Part shown: positions 8,560 to 17,810 of the stretch, piece by piece | Layout: each line of letters starts with the position of its first letter | Position numbering within the stretch: the first letter of the stretch is position 1 | Origin: Litoribacillus peritrichatus | GTDB taxonomy: Bacteria; Pseudomonadota; Gammaproteobacteria; Pseudomonadales; Litoribrevibacteraceae | Direction of reading: 5' to 3' | NCBI RefSeq assembly: GCF_039537985.1 | Contig: NZ_BAABBN010000004.1 | Coordinates: 310,001-374,000, forward strand | DNA length: 64,000 nucleotides | Notes under the pieces: model-generated | Seen by the model: the letters and a program-made list of their open reading frames with translations, nothing else | What the model was told of the DNA's origin: nothing | Databases searched by the model: none | Program-made: the position numbers and the translations under genes

Positions 8560-11232
8560 ATGTCTCTTATCAATATTGGTTTAACCGGGTTGAAGGCAAA
8601 TCAGGCTGCCTTAGCAACGACGGGTCATAACATCACGAATGCGGACACCCCTGGTTATACCCGACAACGGGTTGAAAGCTCTACGAACCCGGCAATATTT
8701 AAAGGCGGCCTGGTACAGGGGCAGGGGGTTAAAGCGGATGAAGTGGCCCGGATCTTTGACCAGTACATTAATGATCAACTGATTCGTGATACTTCCGTGT
8801 ATAAACAGGTGGAGTCGCACCTGTTGAATATCGAACAAACCAATAAGCTGCTCTCCAACCCGGAAACAGGCATCCTGAATGAATTGTCCGGTATGTTTGA
8901 TAGCTTTCAGGTGGTGGCGGATGACCCTTCTTCCGTCAGTATCCGAAATACCGTAGTGAATGACATCAAAGACGTTGTGGTACGTTTTAATCAAATGTCA
9001 CAGAGTATTTTTGATCAGCAATTGACGAACTCCCAGCAGCTGGAGTCCTCAGCCATTGAGATCAACACCATCTTAAATAACATTGCTGCGCTGAATAAGG
9101 AGATCCTTCAAGCCGAAGGTGGCGGTACGGCCACTGCAAATGACTTGTTGGATAAACGAGATGAATCCATCCGTCAGCTCTCCGAGTTTGTTGATATCAG
9201 TACGGTTGAAACGGAAAGTGGTGCACTGTCTGTTTTCATGTCCAATGGCCAGAATCTTGTTGTGGGTGACACTGCGTACAGCATTGAAGTTCGCGACGAT
9301 GATTTCGATTTAAACCGGAAATCGGTGTCGGTCAATGTGGCTGGTGTTTTGGTGGATGTTACCGATCAGGTTGGCGGAGGCTCGGTGGCTGGTTTATTAG
9401 ATTTCCAGAATGAGTCAATTCCGGAAGCACTTAACCAGTTGGGGCGGATTGCCATTGTTATGGCTGATCAGCTTAATGAGCAGCATCGTTTAGGAATGGA
9501 TGCAAACGGCGATTTAGGCGGCTATATCTTCACTGATGTGAACGATCTGGATATAGCCCGCAGTCGTTTCATGGGCTCCGGTGAGAATGTGGCACCGATT
9601 GATCGTGTGGGAAATGTGACCATCATTGATTCCAGCATTATGACCGCTGACGATTATGTGCTTGAATTCACCGGGCCTAATGACACCAACTACGAAGTTC
9701 GTCGGTTATCGGATGACTCTGTCGTTACCCGGGGGGTGGTATCCACCGTTTATCCCTTCGAAATTGATTTTGAAGGCGTCAGAATTGAGCTGGAAAGCGG
9801 CAGTTTTGTGGAAGGCGATGAGTTTGAAATTCGACCAACACGAACTGGTGCATCGGACATCGCCACAGAGATCGAGCGGGGGGATCAGTTAGCGTTGGCC
9901 TCACCCATTCGAACCGAAGGGGATTTAGGCAATTTGGGCACGGCAAGCATTAGCCAAGGTTCTATTCTGGACATTTACCAGGAGGCTCCAAACGATGATG
10001 TCTTGTTATCCACCTTTGCCACAGCAGGGCAGTTGTCACCGCCTTTGATCGTGAAGTTCACCAGTGAAACCACTTACGACGTGCTTGATAATTCTGACCC
10101 GGCCAATCCGGTCAGTCTGGTGCCTCCCTATGAGGATCAGGTGTTTATTCCCGGGGTAACGAACAAACTTTTTTCAGAAGATCCGGGTTTAACTGTGGTT
10201 GAGTCGACGGGCGCCAATGCGGGGGTTGTGGTCGCAGGTGGCACCAACGGCTATTTGGCTGAAAACTTAAGTTTCACCTTCACTGATCCGGATACGGGCG
10301 TCGTAACGGCCCGGCCTGGAGTGGCAATCGCGGCGAATACGCCTGCACAGCAAATTGCTAATCAGCTAAATCAGCAACAAGGTATTGTGGCCACGGCCAG
10401 AACCGAAGTGACACTCAGTAATTTTGTCGATAACGGGGCCGGAACCGCGTATGAAATAGTAATCAACGGTGAAACCTTAACGATTACTGCACCGGATGTA
10501 GTGGATGCGGACACCATTGCCAGAGAAGTAAATGCGAACGGCAACCTTTCTACGCAAAATATTCGTGCGTTCAGCGATGGTACCAACGTTCGTCTTGAAT
10601 CTTATGTCGGTGTAGATATTACCGTGACAGTCAATGGCGACGCCAACCCAGGCGGAGACACTGTGGATGTGACGGACAGCCTGTCGAATACCTTAACGGT
10701 GGATGGAGGAAACTCTGCAACCGTTGGTGGCACGATCGATATTCAGTTAGAAGAAGGCTTGCTGGTTACCTCTGATGCCATCGGCTTGGGTAATATTTTT
10801 ACACCGGTCCCTACCGCGACGGGTTTGTATTTGGGTTATCAGGCTGAGATCAATGGTGAACCTCAGCGAACAGACTCTTTTACTATTGATTACAACACTG
10901 ACGGGGTTTCAGACAATCGAAATGCCACAAACTTGATTGATATTCAGCGAGAAAAAACCATTGGCGTGGATCAGTCCGCAGGTCAAACCCTGGAAGAGGG
11001 TTATAACCAGTTGGTCGCAAAGGTGGGCTCTGAAACCGCGTCTTTAAGAATTAACGAAGCGGCCGCAGAAAGTGTGTTGGCTTTGACTCAGTCTCTTAAA
11101 GAATCGGTGTCAGGGGTGAACCTGGATGAAGAGGCAGCCAACCTGATTAAGTATGAACAGGCCTATAACGCTTCGGCGAAAGTCATTCAGGTCGCTCAGG
11201 AAATTTTAGATACTTTATTAAGTACATTTTAA
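8560..11232 (+). CDS. flgK: Flagellar hook-associated protein 1 FlgK, enlarged
   Basis: First hook-filament junction protein. The ATG at 8560 follows CCAGGGG and gives the normal start (Ser-Leu-Ile-Asn-Ile-Gly-Leu-Thr-Gly-Leu-Lys). At 890 aa it is much longer than Salmonella FlgK (about 550) or the larger Pseudomonas form (about 680). Residues 1-340 and the last 110 are clear FlgK, with His-Asn-Ile-Thr-Asn-Ala-Asp-Thr-Pro-Gly-Tyr near residue 28 and Glu-Ala-Ala-Asn-Leu-Ile-Lys-Tyr-Glu-Gln-Ala-Tyr near the end. The middle holds Asp/Thr/Asn/Gly-rich beta domains, including a flagellin IN-type segment around residues 590-690. It is co-transcribed with flgL 27 bp downstream. Confidence 0.96.
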   Translation: MSLINIGLTGLKANQAALATTGHNITNADTPGYTRQRVESSTNPAIFKGGLVQGQGVKADEVARIFDQYINDQLIRDTSVYKQVESHLLNIEQTNKLLSNPETGILNELSGMFDSFQVVADDPSSVSIRNTVVNDIKDVVVRFNQMSQSIFDQQLTNSQQLESSAIEINTILNNIAALNKEILQAEGGGTATANDLLDKRDESIRQLSEFVDISTVETESGALSVFMSNGQNLVVGDTAYSIEVRDDDFDLNRKSVSVNVAGVLVDVTDQVGGGSVAGLLDFQNESIPEALNQLGRIAIVMADQLNEQHRLGMDANGDLGGYIFTDVNDLDIARSRFMGSGENVAPIDRVGNVTIIDSSIMTADDYVLEFTGPNDTNYEVRRLSDDSVVTRGVVSTVYPFEIDFEGVRIELESGSFVEGDEFEIRPTRTGASDIATEIERGDQLALASPIRTEGDLGNLGTASISQGSILDIYQEAPNDDVLLSTFATAGQLSPPLIVKFTSETTYDVLDNSDPANPVSLVPPYEDQVFIPGVTNKLFSEDPGLTVVESTGANAGVVVAGGTNGYLAENLSFTFTDPDTGVVTARPGVAIAANTPAQQIANQLNQQQGIVATARTEVTLSNFVDNGAGTAYEIVINGETLTITAPDVVDADTIAREVNANGNLSTQNIRAFSDGTNVRLESYVGVDITVTVNGDANPGGDTVDVTDSLSNTLTVDGGNSATVGGTIDIQLEEGLLVTSDAIGLGNIFTPVPTATGLYLGYQAEINGEPQRTDSFTIDYNTDGVSDNRNATNLIDIQREKTIGVDQSAGQTLEEGYNQLVAKVGSETASLRINEAAAESVLALTQSLKESVSGVNLDEEAANLIKYEQAYNASAKVIQVAQEILDTLLSTF

Positions 11233-11259
11233 ATCTTCAGACGTTAAAGGAGTTTGATT

Positions 11260-12501
11260 ATGGCCGTACGTATTTCATCCAGTCAGGCGTTTGAAGCCTC
11301 AGTGTCTCAAATGATTGACTTGAATTCTCAAATGCTGAGAACACAAGAACAAATATCCACCAGTAAAAAGAACCTAAGTGCTGCGGATGACCCACTGAAC
11401 AGCACGCGTATTTTGCAACTGCAACAGTCCATCTCTTTGCGGGATCAGTACAGTACGAACCTGGATACTTTGGATGGTGCCTTACGCTCTGAAGAGTCTG
11501 CTTTAGACTCTATTGTGACCAACATTCGTAAAGTACGTGAACTGACGGTGAGTGCCGGTGATGGTACTTACAGTTTTGATGATCGAAAGTCGATAGCGCT
11601 TGAAATTGGTCAGCGAGTGGATGAACTTCTGGCCCTGACAAACACTAAAGATCCGAATGGTGAATACATATTTGCCGGTTTTCAAGGGTTTACTGAACCT
11701 TTTGTTGAGCAGCAAGACGGACGTTTTATATACCAGGGGGATGAAGGCGAGCGCTTTGTAAAAGCGGATGAAGCGACAAACCTTGCCAGGAATAATCCGG
11801 GAAAAGAAATTTTCATGGACATTCCAAGTGAAAATAACACGGTATCCACTTCTACAGACCCGACCAACTCAGACGCAGATACCTACATCACCTTGGGCAA
11901 AGTGGTTGATCAAACGGTATATGATGCGTTTTACCCTGAAGATATCGTCATTGAGTTTAATGCGGAAACGAATGTAATACCCAACGGGCCAAACTTTACC
12001 GCCTATGAAAAGGAAACTGGCCGACCCATCGTTCAGGATCAGTCTTATGTACCGGGTCAGGAAATTCAGTTGGAAGGTGTTGCCTTTAAGGTGGTGGGAA
12101 GCCCTGATCCAGGCGATAACTTTTACATTGATTCATCTTCAAAGCAGGACATATTTACCACCTATAAGTTACTTGAAGATGGTTTAAACTCGTTAACAGA
12201 TACGCCAGTAGATCAAGAACAGCTGGAAAAGTTATTAAGTGATACTTTGTCGAATTTGGATAACGCGTTGAACTCGGTCATTAACGTGCAAAGTGACGTT
12301 GGTGGCCGGATGAATATCGTAGCGACCAGCCGGGAGACACAGGAAGAAGTGAAGCTGGTCAGCCAGGAGGTGTTGTCTGATCTTCAGGATTTGGATTATT
12401 CTGAAGCTGTATCGCGGTTGAGTTATCAAACCTTTGTGCTTGAAGCGACTCAGTTAAGTTATACCAGAGTGACCGGTTTAAGCTTGTTTAATCAGCTATA
12501 A
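11260..12501 (+). CDS. flgL: Flagellar hook-associated protein 3 FlgL
   Basis: Second junction protein, 413 aa, in the Pseudomonas size range. The ATG at 11260 is preferred over a TTG two codons earlier because AAAGGAG (11246-11252) is well spaced from it. The N-terminal coiled-coil region is flagellin-like (Leu-Ser-Ala-Ala-Asp-Asp-Pro, with Ser-Thr-Arg-Ile, about residues 45-56). The C-terminal helix ends with Leu-Gln-Asp-Leu-Asp-Tyr-Ser-Glu-Ala and Gly-Leu-Ser-Leu-Phe-Asn-Gln-Leu. Unlike its neighbour FlgK it is not clearly enlarged. Confidence 0.96.
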   Translation: MAVRISSSQAFEASVSQMIDLNSQMLRTQEQISTSKKNLSAADDPLNSTRILQLQQSISLRDQYSTNLDTLDGALRSEESALDSIVTNIRKVRELTVSAGDGTYSFDDRKSIALEIGQRVDELLALTNTKDPNGEYIFAGFQGFTEPFVEQQDGRFIYQGDEGERFVKADEATNLARNNPGKEIFMDIPSENNTVSTSTDPTNSDADTYITLGKVVDQTVYDAFYPEDIVIEFNAETNVIPNGPNFTAYEKETGRPIVQDQSYVPGQEIQLEGVAFKVVGSPDPGDNFYIDSSSKQDIFTTYKLLEDGLNSLTDTPVDQEQLEKLLSDTLSNLDNALNSVINVQSDVGGRMNIVATSRETQEEVKLVSQEVLSDLQDLDYSEAVSRLSYQTFVLEATQLSYTRVTGLSLFNQL

Positions 12502-12535
12502 ACGTTAATTTTTTATCTATGGAAAATACACAATT

Positions 12536-14095
12536 ATGCAGAATAAACAGGGTATGGCTGAAGAAAGTACTGATTATAAGAGTGAATTAGCCTCATCTTA
12601 TGATGATCTTCAATATCAAAGCCAGCCAATCTGGAAAACCCACCCGGAAAATATGGCTGCACTTGCTCATTTGTATGGTTTAGATCCGGTTTTACCCTCT
12701 AAAGCTAAGGTGATTGAAATAGGTTGTGCTACCGGTGGAAATTTATTGCCGATGGCGATGAATAATCCGGATGCACTGTTTGTGGGAGTGGATATTTCTG
12801 AGCAACAAATTCTTGAAGCGGTAAAGACAAAGCAAGAGCTGGGCTTAAAAAACATTTTCTTTTTACACAAAGGCATTGAAGAGGTTGATGAAGAGTTTGG
12901 CCTATTTGATTATGTGATTTGTCATGGTGTGTTTTCTTGGGTGCCAGAGCATGTTCAAGAGCAGATACTAGAGTTCTGCAATACGAGAATGTCAGCTAAT
13001 GGCCTGGCGTATGTGAGCTACAATACTTTTCCGCTTTGGCATCATCGTATGCCAATGTTGAAGTTTATGCGCTTTATATCCAAAGGGAAGAGCGACATCG
13101 CGACGGTCTCGGACACCATGTCAAAAACCAAAATGTTTTTGAATGCCATATCGTCTGATACCTTGTCTTATAAAACCTCTTTTATTGGGGCTTATGAACA
13201 GGCTTCAAAGTTCCCTGAATATTATCTCGGGCACGAATACCTGGAAGACTACAATAAGCCGTTTTATTTTAACGAGATTTCTGATCTTTTAAAAAAATAC
13301 GGTTTAGATTATGTTGCTGATTCGGAGTGGCAAAGAAACTTTGGACGACTCTTTAATAAAGAACTGAACGACAAGGTTGAATCATACGGTGCCGATCGTC
13401 TGGAACGAGAACAACTGTTCGATTTTATTGAGGGAACGGGTTTTAGATCCAGTTTATTTTCTAAACAGAAAGTGCTTGGCCGAGTTGATTTCAACAGGGC
13501 TAAAGATTTGTATTTGTATAGCTCCGCAAGCTATAAAGGACAAAATAATGGTCGTTATGAATGGAAGCAGGGAACGAGCCTCATAACTTTTGACGATCGC
13601 TTTACTCAAAATGCACTATCGTTTTTATCTTCCAAAGGGCCGGCAGGGGCTTCCGTTCTTCAGGTCATGGAGGCTGCATCTCAGGGGTTGGAATTTGGCT
13701 CTCATGAGCAAATGGATCAGTTCATTGCAGACATTGTCCGTAACCTAATAAAAACCAATATATGTGTGTTTCGAGTGAACCCTGCGCTTTGCGTTGACTA
13801 TATTTCTGACAAGCCAATGCTGAATCCGGTTGCTTTGGGGCAGCTCAAAAAGCATGAGATGGAAAGCACGAATCAACTGCATTTTTCTATTTCGGTAAAA
13901 TCCGAATTCAGAAAACTATTTGCTATGTTTGACGGAACAAGGACTCCTCTGGATGTTCAGGAAAACTGGGGCGATATTTTTTCAGAAGAAATGTTAAACG
14001 GTAAGAAGATAAAGCACTTCTCTTCTCAGGAAAAAGAAGAGCTGATAGGTAAGGTATTATCATCAATGAAAAGAAATGCAATGCTGATAGGGTAG
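12536..14095 (+). CDS. SAM-dependent methyltransferase with regulatory domain (PKMT-like)
   Basis: Class I methyltransferase, 519 aa. Motif I reads Val-Ile-Glu-Ile-Gly-Cys-Ala-Thr-Gly-Gly (residues 59-68) and is followed by an acidic ribose-binding residue (Gly-Val-Asp-Ile-Ser). From about residue 225 it resembles the methyltransferase regulatory domain (MethyTransf_Reg), with Tyr-Leu-Gly-His-Glu-Tyr-Leu-Glu and Pro-Phe-Tyr-Phe-Asn-Glu. That architecture is shared with rickettsial protein-lysine methyltransferases that modify surface proteins. It starts 34 bp after flgL in the same direction, so it is probably transcribed from the flgKL sigma-54 promoter. I infer a role in methylating flagellin or another filament protein, analogous to but not homologous with FliB. 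The ATG at 12536 has only a weak ribosome site; an ATG at 12554 is possible. Confidence 0.85.
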   Translation: MQNKQGMAEESTDYKSELASSYDDLQYQSQPIWKTHPENMAALAHLYGLDPVLPSKAKVIEIGCATGGNLLPMAMNNPDALFVGVDISEQQILEAVKTKQELGLKNIFFLHKGIEEVDEEFGLFDYVICHGVFSWVPEHVQEQILEFCNTRMSANGLAYVSYNTFPLWHHRMPMLKFMRFISKGKSDIATVSDTMSKTKMFLNAISSDTLSYKTSFIGAYEQASKFPEYYLGHEYLEDYNKPFYFNEISDLLKKYGLDYVADSEWQRNFGRLFNKELNDKVESYGADRLEREQLFDFIEGTGFRSSLFSKQKVLGRVDFNRAKDLYLYSSASYKGQNNGRYEWKQGTSLITFDDRFTQNALSFLSSKGPAGASVLQVMEAASQGLEFGSHEQMDQFIADIVRNLIKTNICVFRVNPALCVDYISDKPMLNPVALGQLKKHEMESTNQLHFSISVKSEFRKLFAMFDGTRTPLDVQENWGDIFSEEMLNGKKIKHFSSQEKEELIGKVLSSMKRNAMLIG

Positions 14096-14097
14096 TG

Positions 14098-14136
14098 GTA
14101 GAGGGGGAAGCCCCTCTACTTTAGTTATTTATTTTT
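14098..14136 (+). terminator. Terminator between convergent methyltransferase genes
   Basis: GTAGAGGGG (14098-14106) pairs perfectly with CCCCTCTAC (14111-14119) around a GAAG tetraloop, followed by a T-rich stretch. It ends the flgKL-methyltransferase transcript three bases after the stop codon. The convergent gene's stop codon lies in the T-rich tail. Confidence 0.85.
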
Positions 14137-15493
14137 TGAAATATTTATTGTAGATTTTTTGACACTCATCTCTTCCGTAAATTGAAACAACCCGACTTTG
14201 CATTTCTACCATCTGAGGGTACTCAGGCGTATTTTTGCTCTTGAGAAACATTAAGCCGGTATTGTTTAGAGCGTTGTATATCTTATAAAACTGGCTGTAT
14301 ATGTTTTCTAGACTTTCATTTGGGTTGAGCTGACTGACTTCAACTACAATTTCACCGATGGATTTTTTGCCATCAATGGCATTGAACAGGTCTTTGGTAC
14401 ACTCCCTGCGAAAAATCTCTACAGCGATATTGATTCTGATCTTTTCGCCATTTCCGTTGAATTGTTTTTTTAGGTCTTCAAATTCAACGGCGCCTTGGCT
14501 GGTGATACTGTGTATTGGAACTAAGTCTTTGTTTGTAAATTGAGCTTCTTTGTTTGAAGCGTTTGATATGTAACAGCAATGCTTAATTCTTTGGCCATAC
14601 AATAATTCGCTAATAGCCTCTTGTTCTCGCTTTGGCAAGCTCATAACTTCTTGAATTAATTGTGGGTCATTCAAGAAAGTTTTGGGGTCGAATATCATTC
14701 TTCCTAAAGCGCTTTCAAGCTCAAACATTGTATTGAGAACCAGGCCCTGGCTTTCGACGAATTCATATAATTCCGTCGTAGTGTAGGATCTGTCTTGTGA
14801 GTGCAAAAGAAGATCATATATTCCAATATCACTGGCTAAATCCAAGTTAAATATTTGTTTGTTAAATTTGAACCAATTGGTGTCAGGCAAACAATTTAGA
14901 ACTTTTTTTGTATTTGAAATTTTCGCTCTGATGTCTTCTGTTGTTTGGTTTACTCGCTTCATTAAATCTTGCATTTGGTATACGGCAGTTCGGCCATAAG
15001 TGCCGTATAACATTAAAAAAATAGAACCATTTTTTTTCAGAACTGATTTCAGTGCCGCAAGACCCGCTTCCGGACTCGATAGATGATGAAGCACTCCTGT
15101 ACAAGTAATGTAATCAAACTGGCCTAAATTTAAGCTCTGTAAGTTAAGAATAGAGTCATGTACCCACTGAATGTTGGTAAGCTGCCTGACCTTGGCCCTT
15201 TCTTGAGCGACTGCCATGGACGCTGTGCTCATATCGAGGTATACCACTTCTGCATTAGTATTTCTGAGTTGTTCTGCAAGGTAAATCGTGCAGTCTCCAG
15301 TACCTCCTCCTGCAATAAGTACTCTGAAATTTTCAGTGTGGTTGAGGTTACCTTCGAAGCAGTAGTGGTTAATGCAATCTAAAGAGGACGACTTGGTTGA
15401 TAGGAGTGTTCCCTTTTCTACCTCCGGGTTTCTTTCCGGGTATGGGTACTCTTCATATTGACGTCTAACCTCTTCTAAATAGTTGCTATCCAT
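14129..15493 (-). CDS. SAM-dependent methyltransferase, flagellin-locus family
   Basis: Class I methyltransferase, 454 aa. Near the N-terminus is a Gln-Tyr-Glu-Glu-Tyr-Pro-Tyr-Pro motif (12-19) that recurs as Gln-Tyr-Glu-Arg-Phe-Pro-Tyr-Pro in the upstream TPR protein, so the two share an ancestor. Motif I is Val-Leu-Ile-Ala-Gly-Gly-Gly-Thr-Gly-Asp (58-67). Thr-Gly-Val-Leu-His-His-Leu-Ser-Ser-Pro (about 130-140) is the catalytic-side motif. The C-terminal 180 residues form an unassigned domain that, like that of the 12536-14095 protein, has a Phe-Asn-Ala-Ile-Asp-Gly/Phe-Asp-Gly-Thr segment. No own promoter was seen; it probably follows the TPR-methyltransferase on one transcript, through the hairpin at 15537-15566. 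Substrate unknown; a filament protein is the inference from context. Confidence 0.85.
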   Translation of the reverse strand: MDSNYLEEVRRQYEEYPYPERNPEVEKGTLLSTKSSSLDCINHYCFEGNLNHTENFRVLIAGGGTGDCTIYLAEQLRNTNAEVVYLDMSTASMAVAQERAKVRQLTNIQWVHDSILNLQSLNLGQFDYITCTGVLHHLSSPEAGLAALKSVLKKNGSIFLMLYGTYGRTAVYQMQDLMKRVNQTTEDIRAKISNTKKVLNCLPDTNWFKFNKQIFNLDLASDIGIYDLLLHSQDRSYTTTELYEFVESQGLVLNTMFELESALGRMIFDPKTFLNDPQLIQEVMSLPKREQEAISELLYGQRIKHCCYISNASNKEAQFTNKDLVPIHSITSQGAVEFEDLKKQFNGNGEKIRINIAVEIFRRECTKDLFNAIDGKKSIGEIVVEVSQLNPNESLENIYSQFYKIYNALNNTGLMFLKSKNTPEYPQMVEMQSRVVSIYGRDECQKIYNKYFKK

Positions 15494-15536
15494 AAAGTGT
15501 CCGTAAAGTTTAAGAGCTGTGTTGGGTAATGGCTGA

Positions 15537-15566
15537 AAGGGCGCTAAAAAATTCTTTAGCGCCCTT
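15537..15566. terminator. Strong hairpin between two methyltransferase genes
   Basis: AAGGGCGCTAAA (15537-15548) and TTTAGCGCCCTT (15555-15566) form a perfect 12-bp stem with a 6-nt loop. On the plus strand it is followed by ATTTTTT. On the minus strand, the direction of the genes, only three T residues follow, so there it may act as a partial terminator or an mRNA-end stabiliser that lowers expression of the second methyltransferase. Confidence 0.6.
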
Positions 15567-15571
15567 ATTTT

Positions 15572-17644
15572 TTAAAGTTTTTGGCAGAAAAACTGGTACA
15601 TACCCGAGAAAAGTTCTTTGTTTTTCTCTTCGAAAGATTCCCAGTTATGGAGGTCTGTCATGTCTTTGTCCAGAGGGAATCGGCGTCCATATTCTTGTTT
15701 TCGTTCTGGTGTTAAGCCAGTAAACCCCTGGAATTTTAAGCCAGTTGTTTGAGTAAGCTTCCTTAGCGAATTTATATTGTAGAGGTGCTCAAGTGGGTTA
15801 TAAAGTAAATCGGCACACCCTGCCATATGAAAAAAGTCAGGCGAGCTGATTAGTTTTCCATACTCAGCCTTTAAATTATCATCGGTCATGATTAACCAGC
15901 GTAACTTTCGGATTTGTTCTTCGTCTGCCTGAGTGAAGTTACCGATAATTTCTTGTTTCAGCTGATTGATTTTCAACCGGGCTGCTTCACTGTATAGCCC
16001 CAGTTTTATAAAACCGTAGGGCTTGAGGCAATTGGTCAGTGCTTTTAACCCTTCTTCGGGAGAGGGTAGATGGTGCAGTACACCACTGCATTCAATAATG
16101 TCGAACTCTTCATTCAGTTGCTCAACCTTGGTTAAGTCTAAAGCGAGAAATTTTACATTACGGATCTTAAGCTTTTCGGCTTGTTTTTCAGCGAACGCGA
16201 GGCTGGAAGCACTGATGTCAATGGCGGTTACTTTGACATTTTGGAAGTACCTGGCCGCCTTCAGAGCCTGCAGTCCTGTACCACAGCCTGCAACCAACAT
16301 GTTCAAGGTTTTGCCTTTCAGTTCAGGCGGGATAACGATATGAGACAGTTCGTGGCGTAGAGCTTGTGTATAGTCACACAGTGTATGGAACCCTAAGTTG
16401 CTCCAATGTGGGTATGGGAAGCGCTCATATTGCTTCTTGATATTATGGCTGGCATGAACCGTCATACCTGGGTTTTTATAGCGCTCCGCTCGGCGCATGA
16501 TTTCTTCTGGTTCAGTAAGTGCTTTTTCAAGCATTGGCTGCAGCAGCTCAGGCCATTCAGAAACGGTTGTGTTGTTAATGGTGTCACCCACGTTTGAGCC
16601 AGTTAAAGGCTTATACATGGACAGAAGAATCAAAGCGCCAGTAACATCTTGTGGCTGCCAATCTTCTAACGCAATGATCTGCTCTATAAGACTTTCAATG
16701 CTTGCAACCACTTCTGTTTCGTCTTCGTACATGGACATAACATAGCCGTTTCTGGCTGACTGCATAGAAATAGCAATAGCGAGTTGGATGAACTCATCTA
16801 TGATGTGACCGGCTTCCATGCTCTGGCTTAGAATTAAAAACCGCAGTGCCCGGATCGTATTTTCAAGGTCAACGTTTGTGCAGTGTACTTTTCTTAGGGT
16901 CTCTAAAAATAATGTGTCTTTGGCAATGGCAAAAATGTCCAGAGGGGATTCTTTATCTCCGCTGATGTTGTATTTATGATCCAGGGTGCTGGTGGCCAGG
17001 TTGGACAGTAAATCATGATCGGCATTAGGGTATTGAAGATATCGAATTAAGTCGTGCTCTAGCTCAACCTGATAGTAATCCGCTTTTAACATGGCCGCTG
17101 AACGGAAAACACCCGATTGGATGTTTTCATTAAAATGACCTGCGCGTATCAGGTTGCGGTAAGCTTGAAAAGACTCACCGTAACGTCCCATATTCAGGTA
17201 TGTTAAGGCAATACCTGAAAGTGCCTGAGTGTGTTTGTTGTCCAGCTCAATGGCTTTCTTAAAGTGTTTAAGAGCGAGGTCAAATTTGCGTTGCATTAAT
17301 TGCAAATAGGCTAAGTTGGTGAAGAACATCGGCTGACTTTGGTCGAGTTCAATGGCCGTTTCGAAGTGTTCTAAAGCCTTGCTGTAATCGTGCTGATCCA
17401 GTGAGATACGGCCAATCAGGTTGAGAACCTGTGGTTGGCTCGGATTTTTATTGTATAAGAATTCACAAAGCTGAGCGGCTTTTTCACGCTCAATTTCACG
17501 CATCTCTTCAGTAAGGTTACCTTGGCATGATCGGTTGTAATGCTCGTTGGCCTGGATGAGCATACTGGCAACATCGAGCTGCATGGCACCGACAGGATTT
17601 GTTAAATTTTTATTAAACTCTGTGTTAAATGCTTGTTGTGCCAT
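15572..17644 (-). CDS. TPR-repeat protein fused to SAM-dependent methyltransferase
   Basis: A 690-aa two-part protein. Residues about 65-170 form three or more tetratricopeptide repeats (Asn-Leu-Ile-Gly-Arg-Ile, Ala-Leu-Glu-His-Phe-Glu-Thr-Ala-Ile-Glu-Leu), a protein-binding module. Residues 170-400 are an unassigned helical linker. The methyltransferase domain begins with Gln-Tyr-Glu-Arg-Phe-Pro-Tyr-Pro (405-412), has motif I Leu-Val-Ala-Gly-Cys-Gly-Thr-Gly (450-457) and Cys-Ser-Gly-Val-Leu-His-His-Leu-Pro-Ser-Pro further on. Upstream lies a sigma-54 promoter with an IHF site placed exactly as at flagellin 1. This is good evidence that it works in the flagellar programme; I infer that the TPRs recruit a filament protein for methylation. 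No signal peptide, so cytoplasmic. Confidence 0.88.
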   Translation of the reverse strand: MAQQAFNTEFNKNLTNPVGAMQLDVASMLIQANEHYNRSCQGNLTEEMREIEREKAAQLCEFLYNKNPSQPQVLNLIGRISLDQHDYSKALEHFETAIELDQSQPMFFTNLAYLQLMQRKFDLALKHFKKAIELDNKHTQALSGIALTYLNMGRYGESFQAYRNLIRAGHFNENIQSGVFRSAAMLKADYYQVELEHDLIRYLQYPNADHDLLSNLATSTLDHKYNISGDKESPLDIFAIAKDTLFLETLRKVHCTNVDLENTIRALRFLILSQSMEAGHIIDEFIQLAIAISMQSARNGYVMSMYEDETEVVASIESLIEQIIALEDWQPQDVTGALILLSMYKPLTGSNVGDTINNTTVSEWPELLQPMLEKALTEPEEIMRRAERYKNPGMTVHASHNIKKQYERFPYPHWSNLGFHTLCDYTQALRHELSHIVIPPELKGKTLNMLVAGCGTGLQALKAARYFQNVKVTAIDISASSLAFAEKQAEKLKIRNVKFLALDLTKVEQLNEEFDIIECSGVLHHLPSPEEGLKALTNCLKPYGFIKLGLYSEAARLKINQLKQEIIGNFTQADEEQIRKLRWLIMTDDNLKAEYGKLISSPDFFHMAGCADLLYNPLEHLYNINSLRKLTQTTGLKFQGFTGLTPERKQEYGRRFPLDKDMTDLHNWESFEEKNKELFSGMYQFFCQKL

Positions 17645-17686
17645 AGCGGCAACCCTCCAGCTAAATTCATAACTTTTCTATTAATT

Positions 17687-17702
17687 AGCGAAAGCCATGC
17701 CA
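17687..17702 (-). promoter_or_regulatory. Sigma-54 promoter of the TPR-methyltransferase
   Basis: Read on the minus strand: TGGCATG, four bases, then TCGC, with the invariant GG and GC ten bases apart. It matches TGGCACG-N4-TTGC at all but two positions. Transcription would start near 17676, about 32 nt before the ATG at 17644. Its spacing to the IHF site is identical to that at flagellin 1. Confidence 0.75.
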
Positions 17703-17720
17703 ATAATTAAAGTTACTTTA

Positions 17721-17733
17721 AATCAATGGCTTA
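17721..17733. promoter_or_regulatory. IHF-binding site upstream of the TPR-methyltransferase promoter
   Basis: AATCAATGGCTTA fits the IHF consensus WATCAANNNNTTR at every defined position. It begins 20 bp beyond the GG of the sigma-54 -24 element, where IHF bends DNA to bring an upstream activator onto RpoN holoenzyme. Confidence 0.65.
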
Positions 17734-17810
17734 TGGTGCTTTTCTTATGGGGGAGGTAAACTTTGCCGCTAACTTGTTGTTAAAGCGGTAAGCAATCTCA
17801 GTGGTTTGTA

